Positions 1 through 5,851 of a stretch of DNA of 9,809 nucleotides are shown here, one piece after another. The notes under the pieces are model-generated. The model searched no databases. It was given only the letters and a program-made list of their open reading frames with translations, and was not told where the DNA came from. Position 1 is the first letter of the stretch. Every line of letters starts with the position of its first letter. The DNA comes from DASQUK01 sp035641315 (lineage in GTDB: Bacteria; Actinomycetota; Acidimicrobiia; Acidimicrobiales; VFJN01): the NCBI GenBank assembly GCA_035641315.1, contig DASQUK010000053.1, positions 1 to 9,809 of the forward strand. Reading direction: 5' to 3'. A program made the translations under genes and the position numbers.

Positions 1-64
1 GCCAGCCCTCCGCCGACGCGTAGCCGTCGAGGGAGGTGATGAAGTCGACGAGGAGTTCTCGCAT
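1..64 (-). CDS. Dihydrofolate reductase family protein, N-terminal 21 residues (runs off left edge)
   Basis: Reading leftwards from an ATG, the minus strand encodes MRELLVDFITSLDGYASAEG and then W before the window ends. A strand beginning with a short M-x-(E/K)-L-x-V-D run followed by S-L-D-G is the characteristic start of the RibD C-terminal / dihydrofolate reductase-like family, small NADPH-dependent reductases that are common and mostly uncharacterised in actinobacteria. The GAGGA stretch upstream of the ATG could serve as a ribosome binding site. It is divergent from the XRE cluster to its right. Only the first beta strand and the start of the cofactor region are visible, so the exact subfamily cannot be judged, and the call rests on a short but distinctive motif. 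Confidence 0.68.
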   Translation of the reverse strand, partial: MRELLVDFITSLDGYASAEGW

Positions 65-445
65 GCTCGTGTCCTTGTCCTCTGTCAGATGACCGCTACT
101 GCCTTCGCTACCACGGCGGCACGAGGTTGGACGGGCGGCGACTCGAGAACTCATCGCCGCGCACGGCGAGTCGGCGAAATGGACAAGAGAGAAGAGAGAT
201 GCCTACCGGACGACGCACAAGGCGCGGTGTCGAGGCACACCGTTCCCCGCGTGGCGCCGGCTGAGCGGTGAGCGCAGCCCCCGCGCGGCTGCCGCCCGCG
301 AGCGCGACCGATCGACGGTTCTCGTGTCTCTCGCGGGTGGCGGGTCGTCCCCGAACGCGCGGACATATCGACAGGGGGTATTGCTCCCGAGGTGACGGTG
401 ATCGGCTGCCCGGCCGACCGTCCCTGAACGACATCCCCGAATGTC
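65..445. other. Gene-poor stretch between the DHFR-family gene and the XRE gene
   Basis: About 380 bases hold no reading frame with a recognisable family match on either strand; the open frames here look like the chance frames of GC-rich DNA. A purine-rich run (about 181-200) and a less GC-rich patch around 361-385 (ACATATCGACAGGGGGTATT) stand out. The latter is a plausible place for the promoter of the rightward cluster, but no clear -35/-10 pair can be defended. No tRNA, repeat array or strong hairpin was seen. Confidence 0.4.
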
Positions 446-775
446 TTGTCGTGTTGGTCGACGCCCGGCGCCTTCGTTGGCTTCCTCCGGGTGACCACCG
501 GCGGCCATGTCCGCGATCGGCGTGTCCGTCAAGCGGGACATCAAGAGCGGCAACTCTCCAACCACATCCTTCGGGAGGCTCGTGCCCGCTTCGTGGGGTC
601 GGAGGGGCTGGCTCGTATGGAGGTCATGCGTCGCGCCAGGCTCGGGTTGACGCAGGCAGCGCTCGCCGAGCAGCTCGGCACCACGCCGTCGGTGATCGCA
701 AGGATGGAGCGAGGCCAGCACCAAGTCGACGAGGGCAATCGCCGCCAAATCGTCCAGGCGCTCGCCGGCTCGTGA
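446..775 (+). CDS. Small XRE-family helix-turn-helix regulator (start uncertain)
   Basis: The C-terminal 50 residues form a compact Cro/C1-type DNA-binding domain. Helices 2 and 3 are visible as LTQAALAEQLGTTPSVIARM followed by ERG, the usual scaffold-recognition helix pair plus conserved ERG turn. The frame is open from ATG 446 (109 aa), with other starts at GTG 491 and ATG 617. A strong GGAGGGG lies 9 bases before ATG 617, which would give a 52-residue single-domain protein. However, the helical stretch just upstream (residues about 36-57) resembles the N-terminal helix of HigA-like antitoxins, so a longer form is also reasonable. It lies 40 bases before the DUF6880-type gene and probably regulates that cluster. 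No HigB/RelE-like toxin is visible beside it. The HTH call is firm; the start and target are inference. Confidence 0.7.
   Translation: MSCWSTPGAFVGFLRVTTGGHVRDRRVRQAGHQERQLSNHILREARARFVGSEGLARMEVMRRARLGLTQAALAEQLGTTPSVIARMERGQHQVDEGNRRQIVQALAGS
601..607 (+). promoter_or_regulatory. Strong Shine-Dalgarno sequence that favours the internal ATG at 617
   Basis: GGAGGGG lies 9 bases upstream of ATG 617 inside the longer frame. The ATG at 446 and the GTG at 491 have no comparable purine run. This is the main sequence evidence for a short 52-residue XRE product. It may be coincidental if the longer protein is real. Confidence 0.35.
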
Positions 776-815
776 GCGGCGGCGGTGGCCGTGTCCGCCG
801 CTACGGTCGACCTCG

Positions 816-2195
816 GTGACGCGTTCGGCAGGTGACGAGGATCCTTCGCTCGACGAGGCGGTCGGGCGGCTCGATGACGCAGCGCTTCGCCGACTGCTGG
901 TCACCGCCGCCGCAGCGCACGAGGACGTGTCGCGGGCTGTTCGGCTGGCGGCTGCCGACGACAGCGAGCGGCTCGCCGTTCTGCGAGCGGAGGTCGATCG
1001 CGGCCTGCGTACGCGTCGCCACCTCGGCTACTGGGAGTCCTCCGCGTGGGCTCGTGATGCCTCGCCGGTCGTCGATGCGCTCGCCGAGGCGGCCGTTGCC
1101 GGGCCCTCGGCCGAGCTGGTCCTGCTCCTGGAGCGGGCTGTCGGCCATCTGGTGAAGGTGATCCTCCGGGCAGATGATTCCGATGGACTGATCGGTGACC
1201 TTGCCCGCCGGGTCCTCGACCTGCATCAGATGGCCTGCACGGCGGGTGTGGCCGACCCGGTGACGTTGGCGCGCTGGATGGTCCGCTTCACCTTCGACGA
1301 CCAGGACTTCTTCGTCGTCGACCCCGTCGCCTACGTCGATGCGCTCGGCGACAAGGGCCTCGCCACCTACCGCAAGGAGGTGGCCAAGCGCTCGGGCCCG
1401 GTCGAGGTGACGCCGTTGCGTCGTGACCTGTGGGACCCGTTCCCGAGCTTCGCCGCCCGCTACGCCGCCGAACGCCTCGCGGTGATCGACCGAGACGCCG
1501 ATCGGCTCATCGAGTTGCTCGGCGGCGATCTCAGTTCACCGCACCAGTTCACCTGGGTCGCCGAGGCAATGGTCGAGCTCGGCCGCGACGACGACGCGCT
1601 CGCGTGGGCGCTGCGGGGGATCGCCGAGACCAACGGCTGGCAGGTCAGCGAGCTCTACGACCTCGCCGCCCGGCTTCTGCACGACCGCAACGACATCGAC
1701 GCGGTGTTGGCGCTTCGACGCGAACAGCACGAGCGCGTCCCTAGCTCCTCCACCTACGCCCTCCTGAAGACCGCAGCTACCGCCCGAGGCACGTGGGAGT
1801 CCGAGCGCGACGCCGCCCGTTCGGTGCTGGCGCGTGATCCCGGGGGGCTGGTCGACGCCCTGCTCACCGACGGCGACACCGACGAAGCCTGGACAGTTGC
1901 CACCGCCGGTGGCTGGGAACCGGATCCCCGACGCTGGAAGCGCCTCGCCGAAGCCCGCGAGGCTAGCGACCCCGCGGGCGCCTTGGGCGTGTACCTGCGT
2001 TTGACCGACACGGTCCTCGTCGATGCCAACAAGGGCGTCTACCGCGACGCGGTCCGCCACCTCAAGGCCGCCCGCCGCGCCGCCAACTCCGCCGGGCTTG
2101 TCCGCGACTTCGATGAGAAGCTGGCGAGCCTCCGAGAGCAGCACCGCCGCCGGCCCACCTTCATCGCCATGCTCGACAAGGCGGGACTTCGGTGA
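816..2195 (+). CDS. DUF6880-type alpha-helical repeat protein, 459 aa
   Basis: The product matches the pattern of the DUF6880 region, known to me mostly as the C-terminal half of actinobacterial SWIM zinc-finger proteins. Supporting segments include LDDAALRRLLVTAAA near the start, ERAVGHLVKVILRADDS (residues about 107-123), a D-D-Q-D-F-F segment near 165, GWQVSELYDLAARLL near 272, and the closing RRPTFIAMLDKAGLR. The protein is almost wholly helical, with TPR/HEAT-like helix pairs, soluble, and without a signal peptide or membrane segment. The Cys/His-rich SWIM motif is absent, so this is either a stand-alone DUF6880 protein or one whose N-terminal half was lost; the frame stays open upstream of GTG 816 without family resemblance. 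The next gene starts only 7 bases after its stop, suggesting co-translation. Its biochemical role is unknown; a protein-interaction scaffold is the most that can be inferred. Confidence 0.72.
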   Translation: MTRSAGDEDPSLDEAVGRLDDAALRRLLVTAAAAHEDVSRAVRLAAADDSERLAVLRAEVDRGLRTRRHLGYWESSAWARDASPVVDALAEAAVAGPSAELVLLLERAVGHLVKVILRADDSDGLIGDLARRVLDLHQMACTAGVADPVTLARWMVRFTFDDQDFFVVDPVAYVDALGDKGLATYRKEVAKRSGPVEVTPLRRDLWDPFPSFAARYAAERLAVIDRDADRLIELLGGDLSSPHQFTWVAEAMVELGRDDDALAWALRGIAETNGWQVSELYDLAARLLHDRNDIDAVLALRREQHERVPSSSTYALLKTAATARGTWESERDAARSVLARDPGGLVDALLTDGDTDEAWTVATAGGWEPDPRRWKRLAEAREASDPAGALGVYLRLTDTVLVDANKGVYRDAVRHLKAARRAANSAGLVRDFDEKLASLREQHRRRPTFIAMLDKAGLR

Positions 2196-2202
2196 GGCGG
2201 CT

Positions 2203-2583
2203 GTGACCAAGCAACGCCACGTTCGGGAAGGCGACCGCCTCGACGATGACGAGACCATCGTCATCCGTGGCGGGCGACTCGATTCGGAGGTGTTGCGTGC
2301 CGATGCGCAGCAGTACCACGCCATCTACGGCGATTACGGCCTGTCGGTGCTTGCTGTCCGCGGCATTTCCGTCGACGAGTTGGCGCAGCAGGTTCCTCTC
2401 GTTCGATTCGACGTGCTGACGTTGATCCGAGTCGGCGTGTTGCGTGCCGCCGGGTTCCGGCTTGACCCGACCGGCAGGAACCCGAGGCACTTCACTGTGG
2501 TGTTCGACGACCTCGACCGAGGTGTCGATGCGCTCGTCTCCTGCGAGCACCACATCTGGGCCAACCCGTATCATGAAGGCTGA
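2203..2583 (+). CDS. Conserved-looking hypothetical protein, 126 aa
   Basis: The frame opens with GTG 2203, seven bases after the DUF6880 stop, and a GAGGCGG-type run lies directly before it. I do not recognise a named domain. The N-terminus is acidic and polar (RLDDDETIVIRGGRLDS). The centre alternates short hydrophobic strands and helices (YGLSVLAVRGISVDELAQQV, then VRFDVLTLIRVGVLRAAGF). The C-terminus has a beta-like segment with His and Cys (RHFTVVF, then CEHHIW). No transmembrane helix or signal peptide is seen. Codon use matches its neighbours and there is no internal stop, so it looks like a functional gene. Its close spacing with the genes on both sides suggests one operon. Toxin, antitoxin or accessory factor roles are possible from size and context, but nothing in the sequence decides among them. 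Confidence 0.68.
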   Translation: MTKQRHVREGDRLDDDETIVIRGGRLDSEVLRADAQQYHAIYGDYGLSVLAVRGISVDELAQQVPLVRFDVLTLIRVGVLRAAGFRLDPTGRNPRHFTVVFDDLDRGVDALVSCEHHIWANPYHEG

Positions 2584-2603
2584 TCGATCAGCAGGTGACC
2601 GGC

Positions 2604-2849
2604 ATGGACGACCTTGACCTTGTAGCAGACCTCAACGCCCAGGACGACGACGGCTTCGGATGGTCGACGCTTGCCAACGCCGTGGCGCCCGAACAACTCC
2701 GGCCCGGCGCGATGCTGCTCGCCGGCAACAGCCAGGCCCAGGCAGTCGTGCGGGTGGTTGCAGTCGATGAAGACGGCCAAGTCCACTTCGCGATCCTCCC
2801 CGGGTCAGTGGCCAAGAACCGCCACCTCCTCGATCGCACCGTCGCCTGA
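2604..2849 (+). CDS. Small hypothetical protein, 81 aa, last gene of the XRE-DUF6880 cluster
   Basis: It begins at ATG 2604 (AGG eight bases upstream); an in-frame GTG at 2595 would add three residues. The protein starts with a strongly acidic segment (MDDLDLVADLNAQDDDGFGW). It continues with what looks like a small beta barrel (LRPGAMLLAGN, then AVVRVVAVDEDGQVHFAILP) and ends in a basic patch with KNRHLL. No family name can be given. It starts 20 bases after the preceding stop. The same frame stays open for about 280 bases past its TGA, into sequence with some protein-like character (NSIEFIRATLAAIRHLTDGD), which hints that the ancestral frame may once have been longer. Size and position suggest a partner of the 126-aa protein, which is inference only. 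Confidence 0.62.
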   Translation: MDDLDLVADLNAQDDDGFGWSTLANAVAPEQLRPGAMLLAGNSQAQAVVRVVAVDEDGQVHFAILPGSVAKNRHLLDRTVA

Positions 2850-3121
2850 GGGCCCCCGGCGGGACCGGAGCGCGCCGAACCCAATGGTCACCCGAACTCC
2901 ATCGAGTTCATCCGCGCCACGCTCGCTGCGATCCGCCACTTGACCGACGGCGACGTCCAACAGGGCGAAGAACCGGGCGAAGAACCTTCTACTGTTTCTT
3001 CTACCGTGCGGGGCGGTACGGGCTCGTACGCAATGGCACGGCCGAGCCACGATCGCACGCGAAACACCAGCTCAAGGGCACGATCTGGTAGGCGGCGGGA
3101 CGGAACGAACAAGCGATCCAA
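2850..3121 (+). other. Stretch between the last cargo gene and the tRNA fragment; possible decayed coding end
   Basis: No convincing start codon or family match is present. The frame in phase with the preceding gene is open to 3131 and looks protein-like at first (IEFIRATLAAIRHLTDGDV). A different frame then ends with a tract rich in aromatic and basic residues before TAG at about 3089. This may be a degraded or frameshifted gene, or chance. A 12-base tandem repeat lies inside. The stretch ends abruptly where tRNA similarity starts, as expected of an element end. Confidence 0.35.
2963..2986 (+). repeat. Perfect tandem duplication of a 12-base unit
   Basis: The unit GGGCGAAGAACC occurs twice head to tail without mismatch, followed by TTCTACTG/TTCTTCTACC, itself a loose repeat. 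In the open frame it would duplicate G-E-E-P. It is probably a slippage product. Confidence 0.7.
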
Positions 3122-3169
3122 GGGCTCATAACCCGAAGGTCGCAGGTTCAAATCCTGCCCCCGCCACCA
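3122..3169 (+). tRNA. 3' half of an initiator tRNA-fMet (CAT), probable attachment-site copy
   Basis: The segment begins at the anticodon arm GGGCTCATAACCC, whose three consecutive G-C pairs and CAT anticodon are the hallmark of bacterial initiator tRNA. It continues through variable loop GAAGG, T arm GCAGG-TTCAAAT-CCTGC and acceptor strand CCCCGCC to ACCA. The two outer anticodon-stem pairs are missing (AA where TC is expected). Upstream sequence (3070-3121) forms no D arm and no acceptor 5' strand with proper spacing, so the 5' half is absent and no functional tRNA can form. Tyrosine-recombinase elements commonly integrate into tRNA 3' ends and leave one whole tRNA and one 3' copy. This is therefore most likely an att site with a core spanning anticodon loop to CCA. 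The antisense of this stretch gives a spurious peptide. Confidence 0.85.
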
Positions 3170-3185
3170 ACGAAGCAGCAGGTCA

Positions 3186-3217
3186 GAGGCCCTTTCCGGG
3201 GAACCGGAAAGGGCCTC
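3186..3217 (+). terminator. Perfect 14-bp hairpin after the tRNA fragment
   Basis: Arms GAGGCCCTTTCCGG and CCGGAAAGGGCCTC close a GGAA tetraloop without mismatch, 16 bases after CCA. It has no T tract, as is common for actinobacterial terminators. It looks like the native terminator of the tRNA gene, which suggests that host sequence, or an att region copied together with its terminator, lies on this side. Confidence 0.75.
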
Positions 3218-3233
3218 CGGCCTTGGTGGAGTG

Positions 3234-3257
3234 GCGGATGTCAGCAGTTGTAAGCAC
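3234..3257 (+). repeat. Copy 1 of a direct repeat with a TGTCAGCAGTT core
   Basis: GCGGATGTCAGCAGTTGTAAGCAC resembles GCGGTGTCAGCAGTTTGCTAGCAC at 6277-6300, in the same orientation. Copy 1 lies 65 bases past the tRNA fragment; copy 2 lies beside an integrase remnant. It may be a recombinase arm site or an element end. Confidence 0.45.
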
Positions 3258-3284
3258 GCGGTTTGTAGGCACGCCGGGCAGTAG

Positions 3285-3308
3285 GCGCGGGTCACGGTGG
3301 ACCCGCGC
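3285..3308 (-). terminator. GC-rich hairpin downstream of the alpha/beta hydrolase gene
   Basis: Arms GCGCGGGTC and GACCCGCGC form nine perfect pairs around the loop ACGGTG, 15 bases beyond the hydrolase stop codon on the minus strand. There is no T tract. Position and stability support a terminator for the leftward operon. Confidence 0.6.
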
Positions 3309-3323
3309 GGCACCCGCCGTCCT

Positions 3324-4166
3324 CTACCCGAGCGCGAGCATCGCCTCGGCGACCTCGCCGGCGGCCGCATCGGGGATCGCGGTGGCGGCCTCGTCGAGGA
3401 CGAGCAGCCGCGCCCCGGGGATCTCGCGCGCGATCGCCTCGCCGTTGCCGACGGGGAAGAACAGGTCGCGGCGGCCGTGGACGACGAGCGTGGGGACCGC
3501 GATCTCGGGCAGGCGCTTGCGCCAGCGGGGCTTGCAGTTGAGCTTGGCGAACACCATGCCCAGCTGGTTGGCCATCTGGACCGGGGGTGCGGTGCCGGGG
3601 GTGCGGTCCCAGATGCGCGCGGCGGTCGCGCGCGCGGCGACGGGGTCGTCGCGGAGGATCTCCGCGCGGGCGGCGGCGAAGTCCGCCACCGCGTCGCGGT
3701 CGGTCCAGTCGGGCATCGGGCGCGCGAACAGCCGCTTCATCGTCGCCCGGTCGTGGTCGGGGAGGTCGTCGTCGGGCCGGCCGGGCGCGACCGCGCGGGT
3801 GCCGGCCAGGGTGAGCGCCGAGCACGCGCCCGGATGGTCGAGCGCGGCCACCTGGGCGACCATCCCGCCGACGCCGATCCCCGCGAGGTGCGCGGATCCG
3901 CCGCCGAGCGCCTCGACGAGGGCCGCCGCGTCGGCGGCGAGGTTGCGCAGGGTGTACGCGGGCGCCTCCGGGTCCGCCGTCGTCGACTCGCCGCTATCGC
4001 GCAGGTCGTAGCGCACCACGCGGCGTCCGCCGGCGGCGAGGCGCTCGCAGAGCGCGTCGGGCCATGAGAGCATCGTCGTCCCGCCCGCGAGCAGGACGAG
4101 TGGTGCGTGGTCGTCACCGAAGGTCTCGATGCCCAGGGCGACCCCATTGGCGTTGACGGTGGTCAT
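3324..4166 (-). CDS. Alpha/beta-hydrolase fold protein lacking the canonical nucleophile and histidine, 280 aa
   Basis: The fold is clear: N-terminal strands VNANGVALGIETFG and PLVLLAGGTTMLSWPD, the turn RVVRYDLRDSGEST (about 49-62), the nucleophile-elbow region, and VVHGRRDLFFPVGNGEAIAR carrying the acid Asp (about 234). In relatives the elbow reads G-x-S-x-G-G; here it is GIGVGG (96-101), with Gly in place of the nucleophile Ser. The C-terminal catalytic His, usually in a G-H-x-(L/I)-P context, is replaced within EAATAIP. The acid remains while two triad members are absent, so ordinary ester or epoxide hydrolysis is unlikely. It could be a binding protein, a non-hydrolytic enzyme of the same fold, or an inactive paralogue. 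ATG 4166 gives the usual family start; the upstream ATG 4190 would add eight residues. It is the last gene of the leftward operon. Confidence 0.85.
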   Translation of the reverse strand: MTTVNANGVALGIETFGDDHAPLVLLAGGTTMLSWPDALCERLAAGGRRVVRYDLRDSGESTTADPEAPAYTLRNLAADAAALVEALGGGSAHLAGIGVGGMVAQVAALDHPGACSALTLAGTRAVAPGRPDDDLPDHDRATMKRLFARPMPDWTDRDAVADFAAARAEILRDDPVAARATAARIWDRTPGTAPPVQMANQLGMVFAKLNCKPRWRKRLPEIAVPTLVVHGRRDLFFPVGNGEAIAREIPGARLLVLDEAATAIPDAAAGEVAEAMLALG

Positions 4167-4170
4167 CGGA

Positions 4171-4221
4171 TCACCGCAACCGGAGCCCATGCTCGTCGTC
4201 GTTGGTGGCCTGTTTCGTCAT
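4171..4221 (-). CDS. Possible 16-residue leader or truncated gene start ahead of the hydrolase
   Basis: A strong GGGGAGG sits five bases before an ATG that opens MTKQATNDDEHGLRLR and then stops. The stop is four bases before the hydrolase ATG, so translation of the mini-ORF could couple into the hydrolase. Its ribosome binding site is better than the hydrolase's own. It could be a leader peptide or the surviving 5' end of a lost gene. No family match is possible at this length. Confidence 0.3.
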   Translation of the reverse strand: MTKQATNDDEHGLRLR

Positions 4222-4272
4222 CGGGCCTCCCCTCGTTCCCTCTACGACCGCCGGGAACCCAAGAACTCATCG

Positions 4273-4297
4273 CCTCGTGGCGACCTTCGTCACGAGG
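4273..4297 (-). terminator. Hairpin at the end of the MmcQ/YjbR-like gene
   Basis: CCTCGTG and CACGAGG pair perfectly around an 11-base loop and overlap the stop codon of the MmcQ/YjbR-like gene. It could attenuate transcription into the hydrolase, but seven pairs are not strong proof in GC-rich DNA. Confidence 0.3.
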
Positions 4298-4629
4298 TTG
4301 CGCGGTCATGGGCGTCGCTGACCTTCTTCGGGACGCACATGCGCCACGCGTCGACGAGCAGCTCCCGCAGCTCGTCGACGTCGATGGCATCGAGCCGGAC
4401 GTGCACCCATCGGTACCGCATGTCGGAGGGGGCATGAGGAACTTGTCGGGCTCCGCGGCCACGAGCAGCTCGCGCTCTTCCCGCGGGAAGGCGAAGCCCA
4501 TGATCGTCTCGTCCGGGGAGAACGCGGCGTAGACGATGCGGCCGACCCGGAACCTGGCCTGGTCGCGCACGAGCGCCTCGTACGAACGAGGGAGGGGGCG
4601 GCGATCGCCCGGGCATCGTCGACGGTCAC
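4290..4629 (-). pseudogene. MmcQ/YjbR family protein, broken by two -1 frameshifts (or sequencing errors)
   Basis: Three consecutive frames together give one MmcQ/YjbR-like protein of about 113 residues: MTVDDARAIA, then SYEALVRDQARFRVGRIVYA to PDKFLM, then SDMRYRWVHVRL to AWRMCVPKKV. The family comprises small single-domain DNA-binding-like proteins of unclear function. Its GTG start overlaps the stop of the upstream regulator as GTGA, indicating translational coupling. Each break falls in a five-C run within the same nine bases, GCCCCCTCC on the coding strand (near 4591-4599 and 4425-4433), and each is repaired by adding one base. Otherwise the protein is well conserved, with no other damage. 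Homopolymer under-calling is therefore a serious alternative to true decay; paired -1 ribosomal slippage is possible but less likely. Confidence 0.75.
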
Positions 4630-5393
4630 CCCCATCGGTGGCGCAGCACCTCGGCCGTGGGCTCGTCGGCGGGCAGGAACGCTTCGAGGTGCAACTCGGC
4701 GAGCGTCACGTTGACGGCGGTGGCGAAGGACGTGAGCGTGGTGATGAGGCGGAGGTCGCCGCCATCCGAGGCCAGCTCCAGCGGCATGGCGAAGCCGAGC
4801 ACGTCGGCCTCCGCCGGCAGGGGCGGCAGGTAGCCCTCGAGCTCGGCCAGCAGCGCCGCCAACGCGGGGTCCGGGCTGCGCACGAGCTGCGCTCGCAGGT
4901 TCTCGGTGATGTGCCGGCCCCACGCCGGCAGGTTGCGGACCCGGCGCGCCATGCCGTCCGGATGGAGGGCGAGGCGGAAGACGTTGACCGGCGGCGCCAG
5001 CAAGGCAGGATCGACACCCTCGTGGAACACGTCGAACGCACGGTTCGCGGCGACGAGGATGCCGTGCGGCCGCACGACCATCGCCGGGTACGGGAGGTGG
5101 CCTTCGAGGATCGCGTCCAGCGCCTGGCGCACGGGCCGGAGCGCCTCGTCGTCGAGCGGTGACTCGGGGAAGGCCGGGGCGAAGCCGGCGGCGAGGAGCA
5201 GCTCGTTGCGCTCCCGCAGCGTGAGCTCCATCGCTTCCGCCAACCGCGCGACCATGCTGCGCCCCGGGCGGGAGCGACCCTGTTCGATGAAGCTCACGTG
5301 CCGCTGCGTCGTGCTCGCCCGCACCGCCAGGTCCAGCTGGCTCAGCCGACGAACCGAGCGCCAACGGCGCAGCTCGCTCGGGAACCGGGACAT
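4626..5393 (-). CDS. XRE-type transcriptional regulator with MltR/MmyB-like ligand-binding domain, 255 aa
   Basis: Residues about 5-63 form the HTH: LRRWRSVRRLSQLDLAVRA, the recognition segment STTQRHVSFIEQGRSRPGRS, and then LAEAMELTLRERNELLLAAG. The rest (about 85-250) matches the MmyB-like ligand-binding domain typical of this family, with PAMVVRPHGILVAANRAFD near the start and the closing FLPADEPTAEVLRHRWG. Such proteins are cytoplasmic, effector-responsive regulators that usually control a neighbouring oxidoreductase or small enzyme gene. ATG 5393 gives the standard family N-terminus; longer upstream starts add unrelated sequence that is antisense to the NTF2 gene. The gene is intact, overlaps the MmcQ/YjbR-like gene by four bases, and is divergent from the NTF2-like gene, which is its most likely target along with its own operon. 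The effector is unknown. Confidence 0.9.
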   Translation of the reverse strand: MSRFPSELRRWRSVRRLSQLDLAVRASTTQRHVSFIEQGRSRPGRSMVARLAEAMELTLRERNELLLAAGFAPAFPESPLDDEALRPVRQALDAILEGHLPYPAMVVRPHGILVAANRAFDVFHEGVDPALLAPPVNVFRLALHPDGMARRVRNLPAWGRHITENLRAQLVRSPDPALAALLAELEGYLPPLPAEADVLGFAMPLELASDGGDLRLITTLTSFATAVNVTLAELHLEAFLPADEPTAEVLRHRWG

Positions 5394-5480
5394 CACCGGG
5401 GGATCGTCGCCCACGTCGGGCCCCGATGCCATTCCCTCCGGGGAGTTGCTGTGAGGCCGCGTGCTGCGGACGATGCGGCC
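5394..5480. promoter_or_regulatory. Divergent promoter region between the MltR-type regulator and the NTF2-like gene
   Basis: These 87 bases separate two genes transcribed outward and must hold both promoters, unless one is leaderless. The near-palindrome TCGGGCCCCGA lies near the middle and could be part of an operator, but in such GC-rich DNA this is weak. No clear -10/-35 pair was found. Confidence 0.4.
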
Positions 5481-5822
5481 ATGACCGACACCATGACCGT
5501 CATCGACCAGTACAACGCCGCCTTCCTCGAGCGGGCACCTGAGAAGCTCGTCGACCTCATCGCCGACGACTGCGTGATGGAGGGTACGGGCCCGGCGCCG
5601 GACGGCAACGTCTGGAGGGGCTACGACGAATGCCTCGCCGGCTGGCAGGGGTTGGCCTCCGACCCCACGATCCAGTTCGAGGTCGAGCACGTCGACGTCC
5701 ACGGCGACCAGGCCGTCATCCGTTGGCGGGTCACCGGCGCCCAGGACTACCGAGGGGTGAACCTCATGCGCGTGCGGGACGGGAAGATCATCGAGGCGCT
5801 CGGGTACGGCAAGCGGCCCTAG
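5481..5822 (+). CDS. Nuclear transport factor 2 / SnoaL-like family protein, 113 aa
   Basis: The protein starts MTDTMTVIDQYNAAFLERAP, the usual first helix of the SnoaL-like cone fold. It continues with LVDLIADDCVMEGTGPAPDG, where a strand leads into the active-site pocket, then WRGYDECLAGW, and closing strands FEVEHVDVHGDQAVIRWRVTG and NLMRVRDGKIIEALGYGKRP. Length and layout fit single-domain members, which include isomerases, cyclases, hydrolases and pure ligand binders; function cannot be assigned from fold. It is intact, cytoplasmic and apparently monocistronic, with a hairpin directly after its stop. The divergent MltR-type regulator probably controls it, since such regulators commonly sit beside the gene they control. 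Confidence 0.85.
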   Translation: MTDTMTVIDQYNAAFLERAPEKLVDLIADDCVMEGTGPAPDGNVWRGYDECLAGWQGLASDPTIQFEVEHVDVHGDQAVIRWRVTGAQDYRGVNLMRVRDGKIIEALGYGKRP

Positions 5823-5823
5823 A

Positions 5824-5851
5824 GGCCCAGTGATCACCGAGCAACTGGGCC
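5824..5851 (+). terminator. Hairpin directly after the NTF2-like gene
   Basis: GGCCCAGT and ACTGGGCC pair perfectly around a 12-base loop, starting two bases after the TAG stop. No T tract follows. Its position supports a terminator. Confidence 0.55.

Noticed and set aside
203..904. Long minus-strand frame (233 aa) across the left region
   Set aside because: It is Arg/Ser-rich low-complexity sequence, antisense to the XRE and DUF6880-type genes, with no motif. It is typical of shadow frames in GC-rich DNA.
3094..3169. A complete tRNA gene using GGCGGGA at 3094 as the acceptor 5' strand
   Set aside because: The 20 bases that would form the D arm contain no D-stem or conserved AG-GG loop, and the anticodon stem loses two pairs. 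Only the 3' half is convincing.
2888..3370. Minus-strand 160-aa frame containing GQDLNLRPSGYEP
   Set aside because: This peptide is the antisense translation of the tRNA-Met 3' half at 3122-3169, a well-known artefact in databases. The rest of the frame has no family resemblance.
3223..4067. Two plus-strand frames of about 260 aa opposite the hydrolase
   Set aside because: Both are antisense to the alpha/beta hydrolase, whose minus frame shows clear family motifs. The plus-strand products are Arg/Gly/Ala-rich without domains.
4290..4629. Programmed -1 frameshifting in the MmcQ/YjbR-like gene
   Set aside because: The repeated GCCCCCTCC context is suggestive, but two obligatory slips in one small protein with no clear downstream pseudoknot is less likely than homopolymer miscalls.
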